From contig NZ_CANMFS010000003.1 of the NCBI RefSeq assembly GCF_947497275.1, positions 124,001-188,000 of the forward strand: 64,000 bases of DNA. Reading direction: 5' to 3'. The stretch is from an uncultured Sulfitobacter sp. Lineage in GTDB: Bacteria; Pseudomonadota; Alphaproteobacteria; Rhodobacterales; Rhodobacteraceae. The notes under the pieces are model-generated. The model saw only the letters and a list, made by a program, of their open reading frames with translations, made no database searches and was not told the DNA's origin. Position numbers and translations under genes: made by a program. Of this stretch, positions 1 to 9,625 are shown piece by piece; within the stretch, counting starts at the first letter, position 1, and the number at the start of each line of letters is the position of its first letter.

Positions 1-1243
1 CGGCTGGCAGCGCATAGCCCAGTGTGCCAAAGCCGTAAGGATGGTGCCAGTGACCGGGGCGGTCCATATCCCATACTTCCTTGGCGGCATACGCAAACTG
101 GGTCATGTCGGAATAAACCATCGTGTCATCGGGCAGGCAGTCGCGCAGCGCATCCGCGACCGGCAGGATACCGGGATAGTCAGCTTCCACCTCACTGCGC
201 CACCGGGCGCGCGCGGCGCTGACGTCTGCGGCGTTCCAGTCGCTTTCTCCAGCGTCCAGGCCTGTCGCATTCGCAAGCGCACACAGGACTGTATCGGCAT
301 CCGCAAAGATCCGCACATCGGCATTCTGCGCATCGCTGAGTACCTCTGCGTCGAGGTCGACGCGCACCATCGGACAGCGGTGCCCCAGATGATCCCGCCA
401 CAGATCCACCTCGGCAAGCTCGGTGCCTATCGCTATGACAAGATCCGCCTTGGCGATCTCTGCCGCACTTGAAGGCCGCGCGAGATTGGATCCGAACAGC
501 AGCGGATAAGACGGCGCGACAAGGCCACGGCCCGCATAGGTCGTAAAGGCTGCGGCACCGGTTTTCCGCAAGACTTCTCGAACGCTGTCCGCGCCACGCA
601 CCCCGCCGCCGAACACGAAAAGCGGTTTGCGGGCGCGACTCAACGCATCGACGATCCGGGCGGCCGCCTGCGTCTCATCGGTGCCTTGCGGGCTGCGGAG
701 CAGTGGCGCTGGCGCTGGCGCTGCAGCTGCCTCAAGCTGTGCGATCGGCACCTGTATGGCTTTGGGGCGTTGTCGACCCGCTGTCCGGAACTCTTCGAAC
801 GCGCGGTCCACCAGGGCATAGGCCGCCTGTGCCGACACTGCGTCCTGTGACCATTCGCACACCGTTTCCGCTGCGCCGCGCTGGTCCTTCATCTGATGCA
901 GTTGACCACGCCGTGCGGCAACCTCGTCGAGACAGCTCGACAGAACGAGCATCGGCACACTGTCGCTGTACGCCTGCCCCATCGGCGTCATGATGTTGCA
1001 CAGCCCCGGTCCAGTGATAACATAGGCCACCCCCGGCTTGCCGCTCGCACGGGCATAGCCATCGGCCATGAACCCGGCGCCCTGCTCGTGACGGGCCAGC
1101 ACATGGGTGATCCCCGCCTCCTCAATGCCCCGGTACATCTCCTGATTATGCACGCCGGGAATACCGAAGATTACATCGACGCCCCGCGCCTTGAGCATGT
1201 GCGAAATTTGCGCGCCCAGCGGGCGGGTTTGGCGGTCTGTCAT
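1..1243 (-). CDS. Thiamine pyrophosphate-dependent enzyme, acetolactate synthase / AruI-like decarboxylase family (3' end truncated by window)
   Basis: Own reverse translation from ATG at 1243: MTDRQTRPLGAQISHMLKARGVDVIFGIPGVHNQEMYRGIEEAGITHVLARHEQGAGFMADGYARASGKPGVAYVITGPG..., a TPP-enzyme N-terminal domain. Open to the window edge, so absent from the ORF track. Confidence 0.85.
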   Translation of the reverse strand, partial: MTDRQTRPLGAQISHMLKARGVDVIFGIPGVHNQEMYRGIEEAGITHVLARHEQGAGFMADGYARASGKPGVAYVITGPGLCNIMTPMGQAYSDSVPMLVLSSCLDEVAARRGQLHQMKDQRGAAETVCEWSQDAVSAQAAYALVDRAFEEFRTAGRQRPKAIQVPIAQLEAAAAPAPAPLLRSPQGTDETQAAARIVDALSRARKPLFVFGGGVRGADSVREVLRKTGAAAFTTYAGRGLVAPSYPLLFGSNLARPSSAAEIAKADLVIAIGTELAEVDLWRDHLGHRCPMVRVDLDAEVLSDAQNADVRIFADADTVLCALANATGLDAGESDWNAADVSAARARWRSEVEADYPGILPVADALRDCLPDDTMVYSDMTQFAYAAKEVWDMDRPGHWHHPYGFGTLGYALPA

Positions 1244-2724
1244 CAGGCTCTCCAGAAATTGACGGTAAACAGGACATAGACGACCATAAGCTCCAATCGT
1301 CCGATCAGCATGGCGATGATCAGGATCCATTTCGCCGGATCGTTCAGGGTCGAGAAATTGCCCGCCGGTCCGATGATATCGCCCAACCCCGGCCCGATGT
1401 TGGCCAGCGCCGCCCCGGCCCCCGATACCGAAGTGACGAAATCAAGACCGGTGAAAGACAGCGCAACCGCGACGACGCCCAGTGTGACGACGAAAAACAT
1501 GAAGAACGACATCACCGAGGCAAGCACCTCCTCGCCCACCGGACGGTTGTCGTAGCGCGGCGTGAAGATCCCGTGCGGCGAGCGGATGCGCCGCAGCTGC
1601 GACCGGATCGATGCGAAAAGAAGCTGATAGCGGAAAATCTTGATCGAGCAGGCCGTCGAGCCCGCGCAACCGCCGATGAGACCGATGAAAAAGAACAGCG
1701 CCACGGCAAAGCTGCCCCATTGCATATAATCGACCGACGCGTACCCGGTCCCTGAGATGATCGAGGTGACGTTGAACAACGCCTCGCGCAGGGCCTGTTC
1801 CACGCCGAAATGCACGTCTTCGTCCAGCAGGACCAGAAGCGCCAACACCAGCACCCCCACGGTCATCACGAACCCCCGCACCTGCGGGTCTCGATGCAGC
1901 GCCAGGGGATTGCCGTTGATCAGTTGGACGTAGCGCACGAAAGGCAGCGCGGAGAGGATCATGAAGACGGTGGCAACATATTCCAACGGCCCCGAAAACG
2001 TGGCGAAGGACGCGTCGTAGTTCGAGAAGCCCCCGGTAGAAATCGTCGTCATCGCGTGGGCGGTCGCGTCGAAGAGATTCATGCCGAAATAGATGTAGAT
2101 CAGTGTGCAAGCCAGCGTGAAAATAACGTAAATACCCGAGATCTGGGTTGCGATCTGTCCTGCGCGGGGCAGAATCTTGCCGAATGTATCGAAGGACTCG
2201 GACTTGAAAATCTGCATCCCGCCGACCCGCAGTTCAGGCAGGAAAACCATCGCGACGACAATGATGCCGATGCCGCCAAGCCATTGCAGGATGGACCGCC
2301 AGATCAGCAGCCCCTTGGGCAATAGGTCCAGCCCGGAAAAAACGGTCGCTCCCGTGGTGGTCATCCCCGACGTCGCCTCGAACAGGGCATCGACGATGCG
2401 CGCGTCCGTCGCCCCGAGTACGAAAGGGATCGCTCCGAACGCCGGCAGCGCCACCCAGACAGTGGTGGTCAACAAGAAGGTCTGCTGAATTGTCAGGCCC
2501 TCGCGCACACCGCTGGCGCAGGCCAGCGCAATCGCCGCTCCGCCCAGAATGGTGATGAAAGCACTTTGCAGGAATACCGGCCATTGATCACGGCCCTCGG
2601 CGACATCCACCAGCAATGGCACCAGCATCGCCAACCCCAGCACGGCCACCAACAGGCCAATAACATATCCAACCGGGCGCAAATCCATCCGTGCAGCGTT
2701 GGCGCGGGCGCGCTGCGGTGTCAA
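1243..2724 (-). CDS. trkH: TrkH family potassium uptake protein
   Basis: 493 aa membrane ORF with TrkH-like motifs (TTTGATVFSGLDLLPKGLLIWRSILQWLGGIGIIVVAMVFLP; STGGFSNYDASF; GCAGSTACSIKIFRY). Confidence 0.92.
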   Translation of the reverse strand: MTPQRARANAARMDLRPVGYVIGLLVAVLGLAMLVPLLVDVAEGRDQWPVFLQSAFITILGGAAIALACASGVREGLTIQQTFLLTTTVWVALPAFGAIPFVLGATDARIVDALFEATSGMTTTGATVFSGLDLLPKGLLIWRSILQWLGGIGIIVVAMVFLPELRVGGMQIFKSESFDTFGKILPRAGQIATQISGIYVIFTLACTLIYIYFGMNLFDATAHAMTTISTGGFSNYDASFATFSGPLEYVATVFMILSALPFVRYVQLINGNPLALHRDPQVRGFVMTVGVLVLALLVLLDEDVHFGVEQALREALFNVTSIISGTGYASVDYMQWGSFAVALFFFIGLIGGCAGSTACSIKIFRYQLLFASIRSQLRRIRSPHGIFTPRYDNRPVGEEVLASVMSFFMFFVVTLGVVAVALSFTGLDFVTSVSGAGAALANIGPGLGDIIGPAGNFSTLNDPAKWILIIAMLIGRLELMVVYVLFTVNFWRA

Positions 2725-2764
2725 GGCGCGCCATGCCGTATACGGACGCTCGGTTCTTGCGACA

Positions 2765-2818
2765 AAATAAAACGCCCCCCGCTGCGCTCAGGGTGAGCGC
2801 GGCGAAGGGCGTTTGCCA
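2765..2818 (-). terminator. Rho-independent terminator downstream of the DUF1127 gene
   Basis: Minus strand reads AAACGCCC...GGGCGTTTTATTTTG: stem plus T-rich tail. Confidence 0.7.
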
Positions 2819-2853
2819 TCGTGCGGTCCGCGCCGTTAGGCGCAACGCGCGCA

Positions 2854-3135
2854 TCAGGCGTAGTAATAGTCCCTGAAGACGTGGTGCACGATGTCTGCAC
2901 GCGCGATACCCATCGCCTTGAGTTCGTCATCTGTCTTGGCGTTCAGGGCCTGCACGCGTGCCACGCGCGCCGCGCCGCTGGACGCGTTCATCATTGCCGT
3001 GCCAGCGCGGGCCAACAGCTGGCCCAGTTGTGCAAGCGATGTGCGTGCGGACAGGAAAGGAGTGGTCGATGTCACTTGCCCACGTGCGGGCATGCGAGCT
3101 GAGAAGTATTCGGTTGCGGTCGACTGATAGGTCAT
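2854..3135 (-). CDS. DUF1127 domain-containing protein
   Basis: C-terminal ...ARVARVQALNAKTDDELKAMGIARADIVHHVFRDYYYA resembles DUF1127; start trimmed to ATG at 3135 (MTYQSTATEYF). Confidence 0.8.
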   Translation of the reverse strand: MTYQSTATEYFSARMPARGQVTSTTPFLSARTSLAQLGQLLARAGTAMMNASSGAARVARVQALNAKTDDELKAMGIARADIVHHVFRDYYYA

Positions 3136-3282
3136 CGGATATGCCTTAGAATTTGTCTTGGCGGGATTATCCCCGTGCACTCCAGATAGGTGATGCTGCA
3201 CCGCAGCAGTACCACCAAAAACGCATAGCCGCCGCCCTGTAGGCGCAATTTACCCAAGGGCACGGGGCCGTCGACATTGCAG

Positions 3283-3314
3283 CAAAAAAGCCGCCACACC
3301 TTTCGGCATGGCGG
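3283..3314 (-). terminator. Rho-independent terminator of folE2
   Basis: Minus strand CCGCCATGCCGAAAGGTGTGGCGGCTTTTTT. Confidence 0.75.
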
Positions 3315-3359
3315 AAGCTCGTTCGCACAAACCTGCGCAGCGCAACCTGTTCAGAAAGA

Positions 3360-4454
3360 TCAGCCGACGTGGAACAGGGTGTTGAAAAGCTTGGGATCGA
3401 GGCTCGCTTGCGCAAAGGTCGCACCTTCGGTCAGAACACTCACCGCGTCATGACTGTGCAGGCTTTCCTGATGGCTTGCGATCACACGGAAATCGGATAT
3501 GCGCGCATCTGTCTGGAGCTGCTCGCAAAACAACCGCGCGGCGTCTTCCACGAAGATCGGATTGGCCGCGTTCAGCTCGGCAAAGGCCTGTTCGTCCTCA
3601 CGCTTGACCATCACCTGAGTTTCGGTCGGCACCGCGCGCCGGCACGCCTCGATCAGGTCCTCGAACCACAGGCATTGCGCGGTATCATCCATCAACACTG
3701 AAATCCGTGCGACCGAGCGTTGCGAATGGGGCGTCGCAAGCTGGTTGCGTGTGGCCCGCGCATGTTCGGACAACTCAAGCGAGCACGGGCAGGTGCTGGA
3801 ATACACGTAATCGAGGTGAATAATCTTCTGGCGCACACCGTTTTGCTCTACCAGCTCGAGCGCCACGTCATAATACTGATAGCCTTCGAGACCGGAGCGC
3901 AGGCTCGAAATCTTCATCGGAAAGGAAAACCGCATCTGGATACGTGCGTCGAAACTCTCCAGATCGCTGATATAGTCATCAAGCGCGGCCTCGATCACCG
4001 CAAAGCTGAATGTGCTTTCGGCGTGCTTGTAGAAGCTGCGCATGATGCGGGACATGTTGATGCCCTTCTTGTCCGCATCAAGGCTGACGGTCCCCGTAAC
4101 GGATGTCTCGAGCATCAGATCCCCGCCGTTGCGGGTCTGGAAACGGATCGGCAGGCGGAAATTGGAAATGCCGACATGCTGGATCTGCTGGTTCGCCCCC
4201 TTGATCAGGCTGGACGGGCCATTCTGCAGATCCGGTAGACTTTCCTTGTACTCCGCCTCTATGGCGAAATCGGCAGGGTAGTCCCGGTCGAATAACGGAT
4301 AGGCTTTGCCGCCGCGCAACAGTTGTGCGACTGCAGGATCAAGGGTGGCCAATTCCGTTTCGGTCGCCGTAGCGGCCCACGTCCGCAATGTTTCAAGTGC
4401 CGCTTCGGCGGCTGTGCGGTCCGGTGTCGGCTTGATCGGTGTGGCGATGTTCAT
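3360..4454 (-). CDS. folE2: GTP cyclohydrolase FolE2 (type IB)
   Basis: 364 aa; KGANQQIQHVGISNFRLPI, STCPCSLELSEHARAT and HNRSQR-like region typical of FolE2/COG1469. Confidence 0.93.
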   Translation of the reverse strand: MNIATPIKPTPDRTAAEAALETLRTWAATATETELATLDPAVAQLLRGGKAYPLFDRDYPADFAIEAEYKESLPDLQNGPSSLIKGANQQIQHVGISNFRLPIRFQTRNGGDLMLETSVTGTVSLDADKKGINMSRIMRSFYKHAESTFSFAVIEAALDDYISDLESFDARIQMRFSFPMKISSLRSGLEGYQYYDVALELVEQNGVRQKIIHLDYVYSSTCPCSLELSEHARATRNQLATPHSQRSVARISVLMDDTAQCLWFEDLIEACRRAVPTETQVMVKREDEQAFAELNAANPIFVEDAARLFCEQLQTDARISDFRVIASHQESLHSHDAVSVLTEGATFAQASLDPKLFNTLFHVG

Positions 4455-4553
4455 TGTCTAAGCTCCCCTCTTCGAGCAAACCTAATGTAGGGTTCCACCC
4501 GCAGATTACCAAATGAATATAACCGATACGCGGCGGGTAACGCCACGGATCAC

Positions 4554-5738
4554 CTATTTTGCGGCATCAAGTGCTTGGCGGAAGTCCGCAATCAGATCCT
4601 CGACGTCTTCCAGACCGATGCTCACACGCACCAGACCGGGCGTGATGCCCAGCTGCTGTTTCTGCGCGTCCGGCAGGCGTTGGTGGGTGGTGGTCGCCGG
4701 ATGGGTCAGAATGGTCTTGGCATCCCCCAGATTGTTGGAAATGAGCCCGATTTCAACCGCATTGAGAAACCTGAATGCGGCGTCCTTGCCCCCCGCCAGA
4801 TCCAGCGCAATCACCGTGCCGCCCTTTTCCATCTGCCGCATGGTCAGATCATGCTGCGGATGCGCGGGCAGTCCGGGATAAATTGCGGCGTTCAGTGCAG
4901 GGTGCGGCTGCAACGCCTCTGCCACCGCCTGCGCCGTCGCCGCCTGTGCGCGCACGCGCAGGTTCATCGTTTCCAACCCCTTAAGCATGATCCAGGCCGT
5001 AAACGGCGACATCGACCCGCCGGTGTGCTTCATGTACGGCTCGACTGTGCCGCGAATAAAATCGCGCGTACCCATGATCACCCCGCCCAGCGCACGGCCC
5101 TGCCCGTCGATATGCTTGGTCGCGGAATAGATCACCACGTCCGCACCCTGCTCTACTGCCTTGGAAAATACCGGCGTGGCGAACACGTTATCAAGCACCA
5201 CAAGCGCACCTTTGGCATGCGCCAGCGCGCTCACCGCGGCAATATCGACGACCTGCAATGTCGGATTGGAGACCGATTCGAAGAAAACGGCCGCTGTGTC
5301 GTCGCGGATCGCCGCCTCCCACTGTGACAGCTCGGTGCCGTCGACGAACGTCACCTCGACACCGTAACGGGTCAGGATCTCTTCGAGCACGTACAGACAC
5401 GATCCGAACAGCGCGCGCGCCGATACGACGTGATCGCCCGCTTTCAGCATCGACATCAGCGCGCCCGACACCGCCGCCATCCCCGAAGCCGTGGCAAACG
5501 CGTCTTCTGCCCCTTCGAGCGCGGCAATGCGTTCCTCGAACATCGCAACGGTGGGGTTGCCGTAGCGGGCATAGATGAATTCATCGTCGCCTGACGCTAC
5601 AAACCGCTGCTCAGCGTGTTCCGCGCTCTCATATACGAAGCCCTGAGTGAGATAGATCGCTTCGGACACCTCTCCGTATTGGCTGCGGCGGGTCCCTGCG
5701 TGGACGGCTTTGGTGCTGGGTTTCCAAGTATTGCTCAT
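4554..5738 (-). CDS. metZ: O-succinylhomoserine sulfhydrylase (Cys/Met metabolism PLP enzyme)
   Basis: 394 aa; YARYGNPTVAMFEERIAALEGAEDAFATASGMAAV..., PLP lysine region YSATKHIDGQGRALGGVI. Confidence 0.93.
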   Translation of the reverse strand: MSNTWKPSTKAVHAGTRRSQYGEVSEAIYLTQGFVYESAEHAEQRFVASGDDEFIYARYGNPTVAMFEERIAALEGAEDAFATASGMAAVSGALMSMLKAGDHVVSARALFGSCLYVLEEILTRYGVEVTFVDGTELSQWEAAIRDDTAAVFFESVSNPTLQVVDIAAVSALAHAKGALVVLDNVFATPVFSKAVEQGADVVIYSATKHIDGQGRALGGVIMGTRDFIRGTVEPYMKHTGGSMSPFTAWIMLKGLETMNLRVRAQAATAQAVAEALQPHPALNAAIYPGLPAHPQHDLTMRQMEKGGTVIALDLAGGKDAAFRFLNAVEIGLISNNLGDAKTILTHPATTTHQRLPDAQKQQLGITPGLVRVSIGLEDVEDLIADFRQALDAAK

Positions 5739-5785
5739 TGGTTCATTCCTTCGCGTGCCGATACGTTGCGGGCGGGGCGCGGCAC

Positions 5786-5820
5786 AAAAAAACCCCTGTC
5801 GCGGTCAAGCGAAAGGGGGC
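5786..5820 (-). terminator. Intrinsic terminator in the metZ 5' leader (riboswitch expression platform)
   Basis: Minus strand CCCCTTTCGCTTGACCGCGACAGGGGTTTTTTT: CCCC/GGGG and TCGC/GCGA pairing plus T7, between aptamer and metZ start codon. Confidence 0.85.
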
Positions 5821-5828
5821 TTTCATCC

Positions 5829-5884
5829 TGACCTTTTAGCGGAATGTTTAACGTGGCCCGCAATCCGGTAACAAATCGCCACAG
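5829..5884 (-). promoter_or_regulatory. SAM-II type riboswitch aptamer upstream of metZ
   Basis: Minus strand GTGGCGATTTGTTACCGGATTGCGGGCCACGTTAAACATTCCGCTAAAAGGTC: P1 GTGGC/GCCAC, conserved-looking GATTTG..ACCG..TTGC and GCTAAAA blocks as in SAM-II (metA motif), located in a Met biosynthesis leader. Confidence 0.88.
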
Positions 5885-5993
5885 GCTTTGGTTAGGGGAA
5901 TGGCCCGCGCGCGTCAAGCAGGCGGCGCGCAGGTAGTGCTTGTCTCCGCGCGCAAAACCGCCATCATCGGATAAGAGTACAAAGGAACGCCCT

Positions 5994-6689
5994 ATGAACC
6001 AACCGATTGACTTGTATTTCTGGCCTACGCCGAACGGCTGGAAAGTCTCAATCTGCCTCGAGGAGATGGCACTGCCCTACGAGACGCATCTGGTGGACAT
6101 CGGCGCGGGGGAGCAGTTCGATCCGGCATTCCTCATGATATCGCCGAATAACAGGATGCCCGCGATTGTCGATCCCGACGGGCCGGATGGCGCGCCGCTG
6201 TCGATCTTCGAGAGCGGCGCGATCCTGCAATATCTCGCCCGCAAGACCGGGACATTCTGTGGCGAAACCGAGCGCGAGCGGATCGCGGTGGATCAATGGC
6301 TGATGTGGCAGATGGGCGGCCTTGGCCCGATGGCCGGTCAGGCGCATCATTTCCTGAAATATGCCCCCGCGATGGATCCGCCGAACGACCTGCCCTACGC
6401 CAAGGATCGCTACCGGGCGGAAGTCGCGCGTCTCTACGGTGTGCTGAACCGGCAGTTGGCACAACATGAATTCGTTGCGGGGAATTTTGTGTCCATCGCC
6501 GATTTCTCGATCTGGGGGTGGGCATCGTTGTGGGAAGGCCAGCAGCAGACGCTGGAGGACAAACCGCATCTTGCCCGCTGGCTCGACCAGATGGGCGCGC
6601 GGCCCGGTGTTCAGGCGGGACGCGCCCTGCATGCCGACAAGCGCGGCGATTTCAAGAAGGATGCCCAAGACACCCTTTTCAAGCGGTAG
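5994..6689 (+). CDS. Glutathione S-transferase family protein
   Basis: MNQPIDLYFWPTPNGWKVSICLEEMALPYETHLVDIGAGEQF...NNRMPAIVDPDG...IFESGAILQYLA: thioredoxin-like GST N-domain. Confidence 0.9.
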   Translation: MNQPIDLYFWPTPNGWKVSICLEEMALPYETHLVDIGAGEQFDPAFLMISPNNRMPAIVDPDGPDGAPLSIFESGAILQYLARKTGTFCGETERERIAVDQWLMWQMGGLGPMAGQAHHFLKYAPAMDPPNDLPYAKDRYRAEVARLYGVLNRQLAQHEFVAGNFVSIADFSIWGWASLWEGQQQTLEDKPHLARWLDQMGARPGVQAGRALHADKRGDFKKDAQDTLFKR

Positions 6690-6698
6690 GCAGCGCGT

Positions 6699-7307
6699 TC
6701 AGTCGCCGCTTTTCTCTTCAATGACATAGGGTTGCAGATGGGTGAACTGCCAGAACAAGAACGCCATCAATGCAAGTGGGAAACCGAAGGTCTCGATCTT
6801 GACCCATGTTTCGGTCGAAAGCGTGCGCCAGACGATTTCATTGGCCAGCGCCAGCACGGCAAATGCCAGCGTCAGGCGCCGCGTCAGGATCATCCAACCT
6901 TCGTGCCGCATGGGCATCGCGTCGCTCATCACGAATTCGAGCCATGAGCGCCCCTTGAACAGCCCGACCGCGAGGATCGCCGACAACAGGCCGTAGACGA
7001 TCGAGGTTTTCATCTTGAAGAACCGCTCATCGTTGAACCATGCGGTCAGACCGCCGAAGAAAATAACCATGAAGGCCGTGAACACCTGCATCCGGCTCAG
7101 CTTGCCCGTCAGGACCCAGAGGATCGCCATCGCCAGCAACAGGATCGGGACAAAAACCACCGCCGCGACGATGAAGCCGGTGTATTGCGTGCCGCCAATG
7201 GCAAAGCTTTCGTCCTTGATCCAAAGATACAGCACGAAGAAAGCCAATGTCGGTCCAAGCTCCAGCACCTGTTTCAGGATCGGATTGATTTCGCGTGATT
7301 GCGCCAT
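6699..7307 (-). CDS. yciB: Inner membrane-spanning protein YciB / septation protein A family
   Basis: MAQSREINPILKQVLELGPTLAFFVLYLW... multi-TM, YciB-like (FKMKTSIVYGLLSAILAVGLFKGRSWLEFVMSDAM). Confidence 0.87.
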   Translation of the reverse strand: MAQSREINPILKQVLELGPTLAFFVLYLWIKDESFAIGGTQYTGFIVAAVVFVPILLLAMAILWVLTGKLSRMQVFTAFMVIFFGGLTAWFNDERFFKMKTSIVYGLLSAILAVGLFKGRSWLEFVMSDAMPMRHEGWMILTRRLTLAFAVLALANEIVWRTLSTETWVKIETFGFPLALMAFLFWQFTHLQPYVIEEKSGD

Positions 7308-7312
7308 GCGCC

Positions 7313-8215
7313 TTAGCCTCCGAATTCTACAATAACCGCGCCCGCGGCGATGAGCGTCATCAGCGCGATTCGCCTCGGGCCGACGGTTTCCTTGAGCACT
7401 AGCCAGCCGATAAGGGCAGCAAAAACGGTCGAGGTCTCTCGCAATACCGCTGCTTCGCCCACTTTATCAAGGCGTGTCGCCATCATGATCGCGCCAAAGC
7501 TCATGAAGGCGACGACACCGCCGATCGTGCCACGCATCACCAACGGTCCCAGCGCGGGCGGAGTCGGCATCGCGCGCCACCGCCGCGCCGCGAAGAACGG
7601 GAACAACGCCCCGTCGATCATGAAGAACCACGCAAGGAAGGTGAAGGGATTGGGCGTGGCGCGGATGCCGTAGGCATCATAGGTGGTATAAAGCGCCACG
7701 AACATACCCGTCAGCACCGCCAACCCCATTGCGGCGTTCAGGGTTTCGCGCTCCGCCGTGAGAAAGATCAGATTGTACACCGCCAGCCCGAAGATCCCTG
7801 CCATCAGCACGCCCACCCCCAACCATTGCGTCAGGGTGAACGTCTCGCCGAAGATCAGGTATGCACCGATCACCGTGAACAAGGGGCCAGTACCGCGTAC
7901 GACCGGATAAACGACCGTATAGGCCCCCTTGGTATAGGCGGCGGCCTGAAGAAACTTGTACAGCATGTGGATGACCCATGCCCCCGCAAAGATCGGCCAC
8001 ATCTTCGGCTCCGGCCACGGGACCACGAACAACGCGAAAGGGGCCGCCATCAAACAGTAACATGCGTCGATCGCGCCCCGCGTGAGAAAGGGATCATGCC
8101 GCCCCTTCTGTAGCGCGCCGAAAACGGCGTGCAAGACCGCCGCCGACAATGCGAGGATCAGCGCCAGCCGGTGCCCGGCTTCGGTCCCCTCGATCTGAAT
8201 CAGCCAATCCGTCAC
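7313..8215 (-). CDS. EamA/DMT family transporter
   Basis: 300 aa, ~10 TM, duplicated EamA-like pattern (VYPVVRGTGPLFTVIGAYLIFGE; RETSTVFAALIGWLVLKE). Confidence 0.85.
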   Translation of the reverse strand: MTDWLIQIEGTEAGHRLALILALSAAVLHAVFGALQKGRHDPFLTRGAIDACYCLMAAPFALFVVPWPEPKMWPIFAGAWVIHMLYKFLQAAAYTKGAYTVVYPVVRGTGPLFTVIGAYLIFGETFTLTQWLGVGVLMAGIFGLAVYNLIFLTAERETLNAAMGLAVLTGMFVALYTTYDAYGIRATPNPFTFLAWFFMIDGALFPFFAARRWRAMPTPPALGPLVMRGTIGGVVAFMSFGAIMMATRLDKVGEAAVLRETSTVFAALIGWLVLKETVGPRRIALMTLIAAGAVIVEFGG

Positions 8216-8237
8216 GCGACTGCTGGCTGTCTGGCTG

Positions 8238-9515
8238 TCATGCGCGCCCCGTCAGCGCGTCCGCAAACTCTTCGGGATCGAACGGTTGCAGATCGTCGAT
8301 CTGCTCGCCCACACCGATGGCGTGGATCGGCAGGCCGAACTTGTCAGCGAGCGCAACCAACACGCCCCCCTTGGCGGTGCCGTCCAGCTTGGTCATGACA
8401 AGGCCCGACACATCCGAGATGTCTTGGAACACCTTGACCTGATTGAGCGCGTTCTGACCCGTTGTCGCATCCAGAACCAAGAGTGTGTTGTGCGGCGCAT
8501 CCGGGTCTTTCTTGCGGATCACACGCACAATTTTTGCCAGTTCCTCCATCAGATCGCCACGGTTTTGCAGACGCCCGGCGGTGTCGATAAGCAATAGGTC
8601 GGCGCCATCCGCCTCTGCACGGCCCATCGCATCAAAGACAAGACTCGCCGGATCACTGCCCTGTGCCGCCGTCAGAACCGGCACGCCCGCGCGCTCTCCC
8701 CAGACCTGAAGCTGCTCGACGGCTGCAGCGCGAAACGTGTCGCCAGCCGCGATCACAACCTTCTTGCCGGCGGCACGGAACTGACTGGCCAGTTTACCAA
8801 TGGTCGTCGTCTTGCCCGATCCATTGACGCCAACCACCAGAACCACCTGTGGCTTTCTGGGATACAGCGGCAGCGGCTTGGCGACCGGCTCCATGATCCG
8901 CGCGATTTCCTGTGCCATCAGCGTCTTGATCTCGGCCACCGACAGTTTTCGGCCCAACCGCCCCTCGGCCATGTTGGCCGTCACGCGCAGAGCGGTGTCC
9001 ACACCCATATCGGCAGTAATCAACAGCTCTTCGAGCTGCTCCAGCATCGCATCGTTCAGCACCCGGCGCACGACAGCCGCCTCGCCCCCGCGACCGATCA
9101 TGCGTCCGAGCAGACCCCGCTTCGGAAGTTCATCGACAGCATCGGGCACGTCGATCGGCGCCACCGGCGGAACCACCGTGCGAAGTGGTTCGGTTTTCTC
9201 GGACGGCGCGGACGGGGGCGCTTCGGGCGCGGGATCTGCAGGTCTGGGAACAGCCTCCGGTTCGGGCCGAGCATCAGGCGGTGGCGGAGGTGCCGCACGC
9301 GGCGGTGCGGGCGCTTCGTCGACCGGCGCCGGTTCGGAGCTTTCGCGCGGGGCGGCCTGCGGCAGTTCCTCAGCGGCCCGGCCGGGAGCTTCCATTATCT
9401 CGTCGACGGCGGCCCGGTCCTCTTCGCCGCCCTCGCTGACGATCGCTTCGAGGCCTTCGTCGATCCGCTCGGACGACTTGAACAGACGGTCTTTGAGTTT
9501 CTTGAAAAACGCCAC
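8238..9515 (-). CDS. ftsY: Signal recognition particle receptor FtsY
   Basis: C-terminal NG domain: VVLVVGVNGSGKTTTIGKLA, AGDTFRAAAVEQL, LLIDTAGRLQNR, TKLDGTAKGGV; acidic/proline-rich N-terminal A domain. Confidence 0.97.
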   Translation of the reverse strand: MAFFKKLKDRLFKSSERIDEGLEAIVSEGGEEDRAAVDEIMEAPGRAAEELPQAAPRESSEPAPVDEAPAPPRAAPPPPPDARPEPEAVPRPADPAPEAPPSAPSEKTEPLRTVVPPVAPIDVPDAVDELPKRGLLGRMIGRGGEAAVVRRVLNDAMLEQLEELLITADMGVDTALRVTANMAEGRLGRKLSVAEIKTLMAQEIARIMEPVAKPLPLYPRKPQVVLVVGVNGSGKTTTIGKLASQFRAAGKKVVIAAGDTFRAAAVEQLQVWGERAGVPVLTAAQGSDPASLVFDAMGRAEADGADLLLIDTAGRLQNRGDLMEELAKIVRVIRKKDPDAPHNTLLVLDATTGQNALNQVKVFQDISDVSGLVMTKLDGTAKGGVLVALADKFGLPIHAIGVGEQIDDLQPFDPEEFADALTGRA

Positions 9516-9625
9516 GGGGCACTGTCTCCGATCACTGTCTGCCTCCGATCTAACCCCTTGCGGCAGCTATTGGAAGGGATGCGCCAAATATTGACTTCCC
9601 GCAGTCCGCAGGCCACCAAAGGCTG

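Noticed and set aside
700-730. GCTGGCGCTGGCGCTGCAGCTG repeat-like stretch
   Set aside because: Lies within the TPP-enzyme coding frame and encodes an Ala/Pro linker (AAAAPAPAPL); ordinary inter-domain linker.
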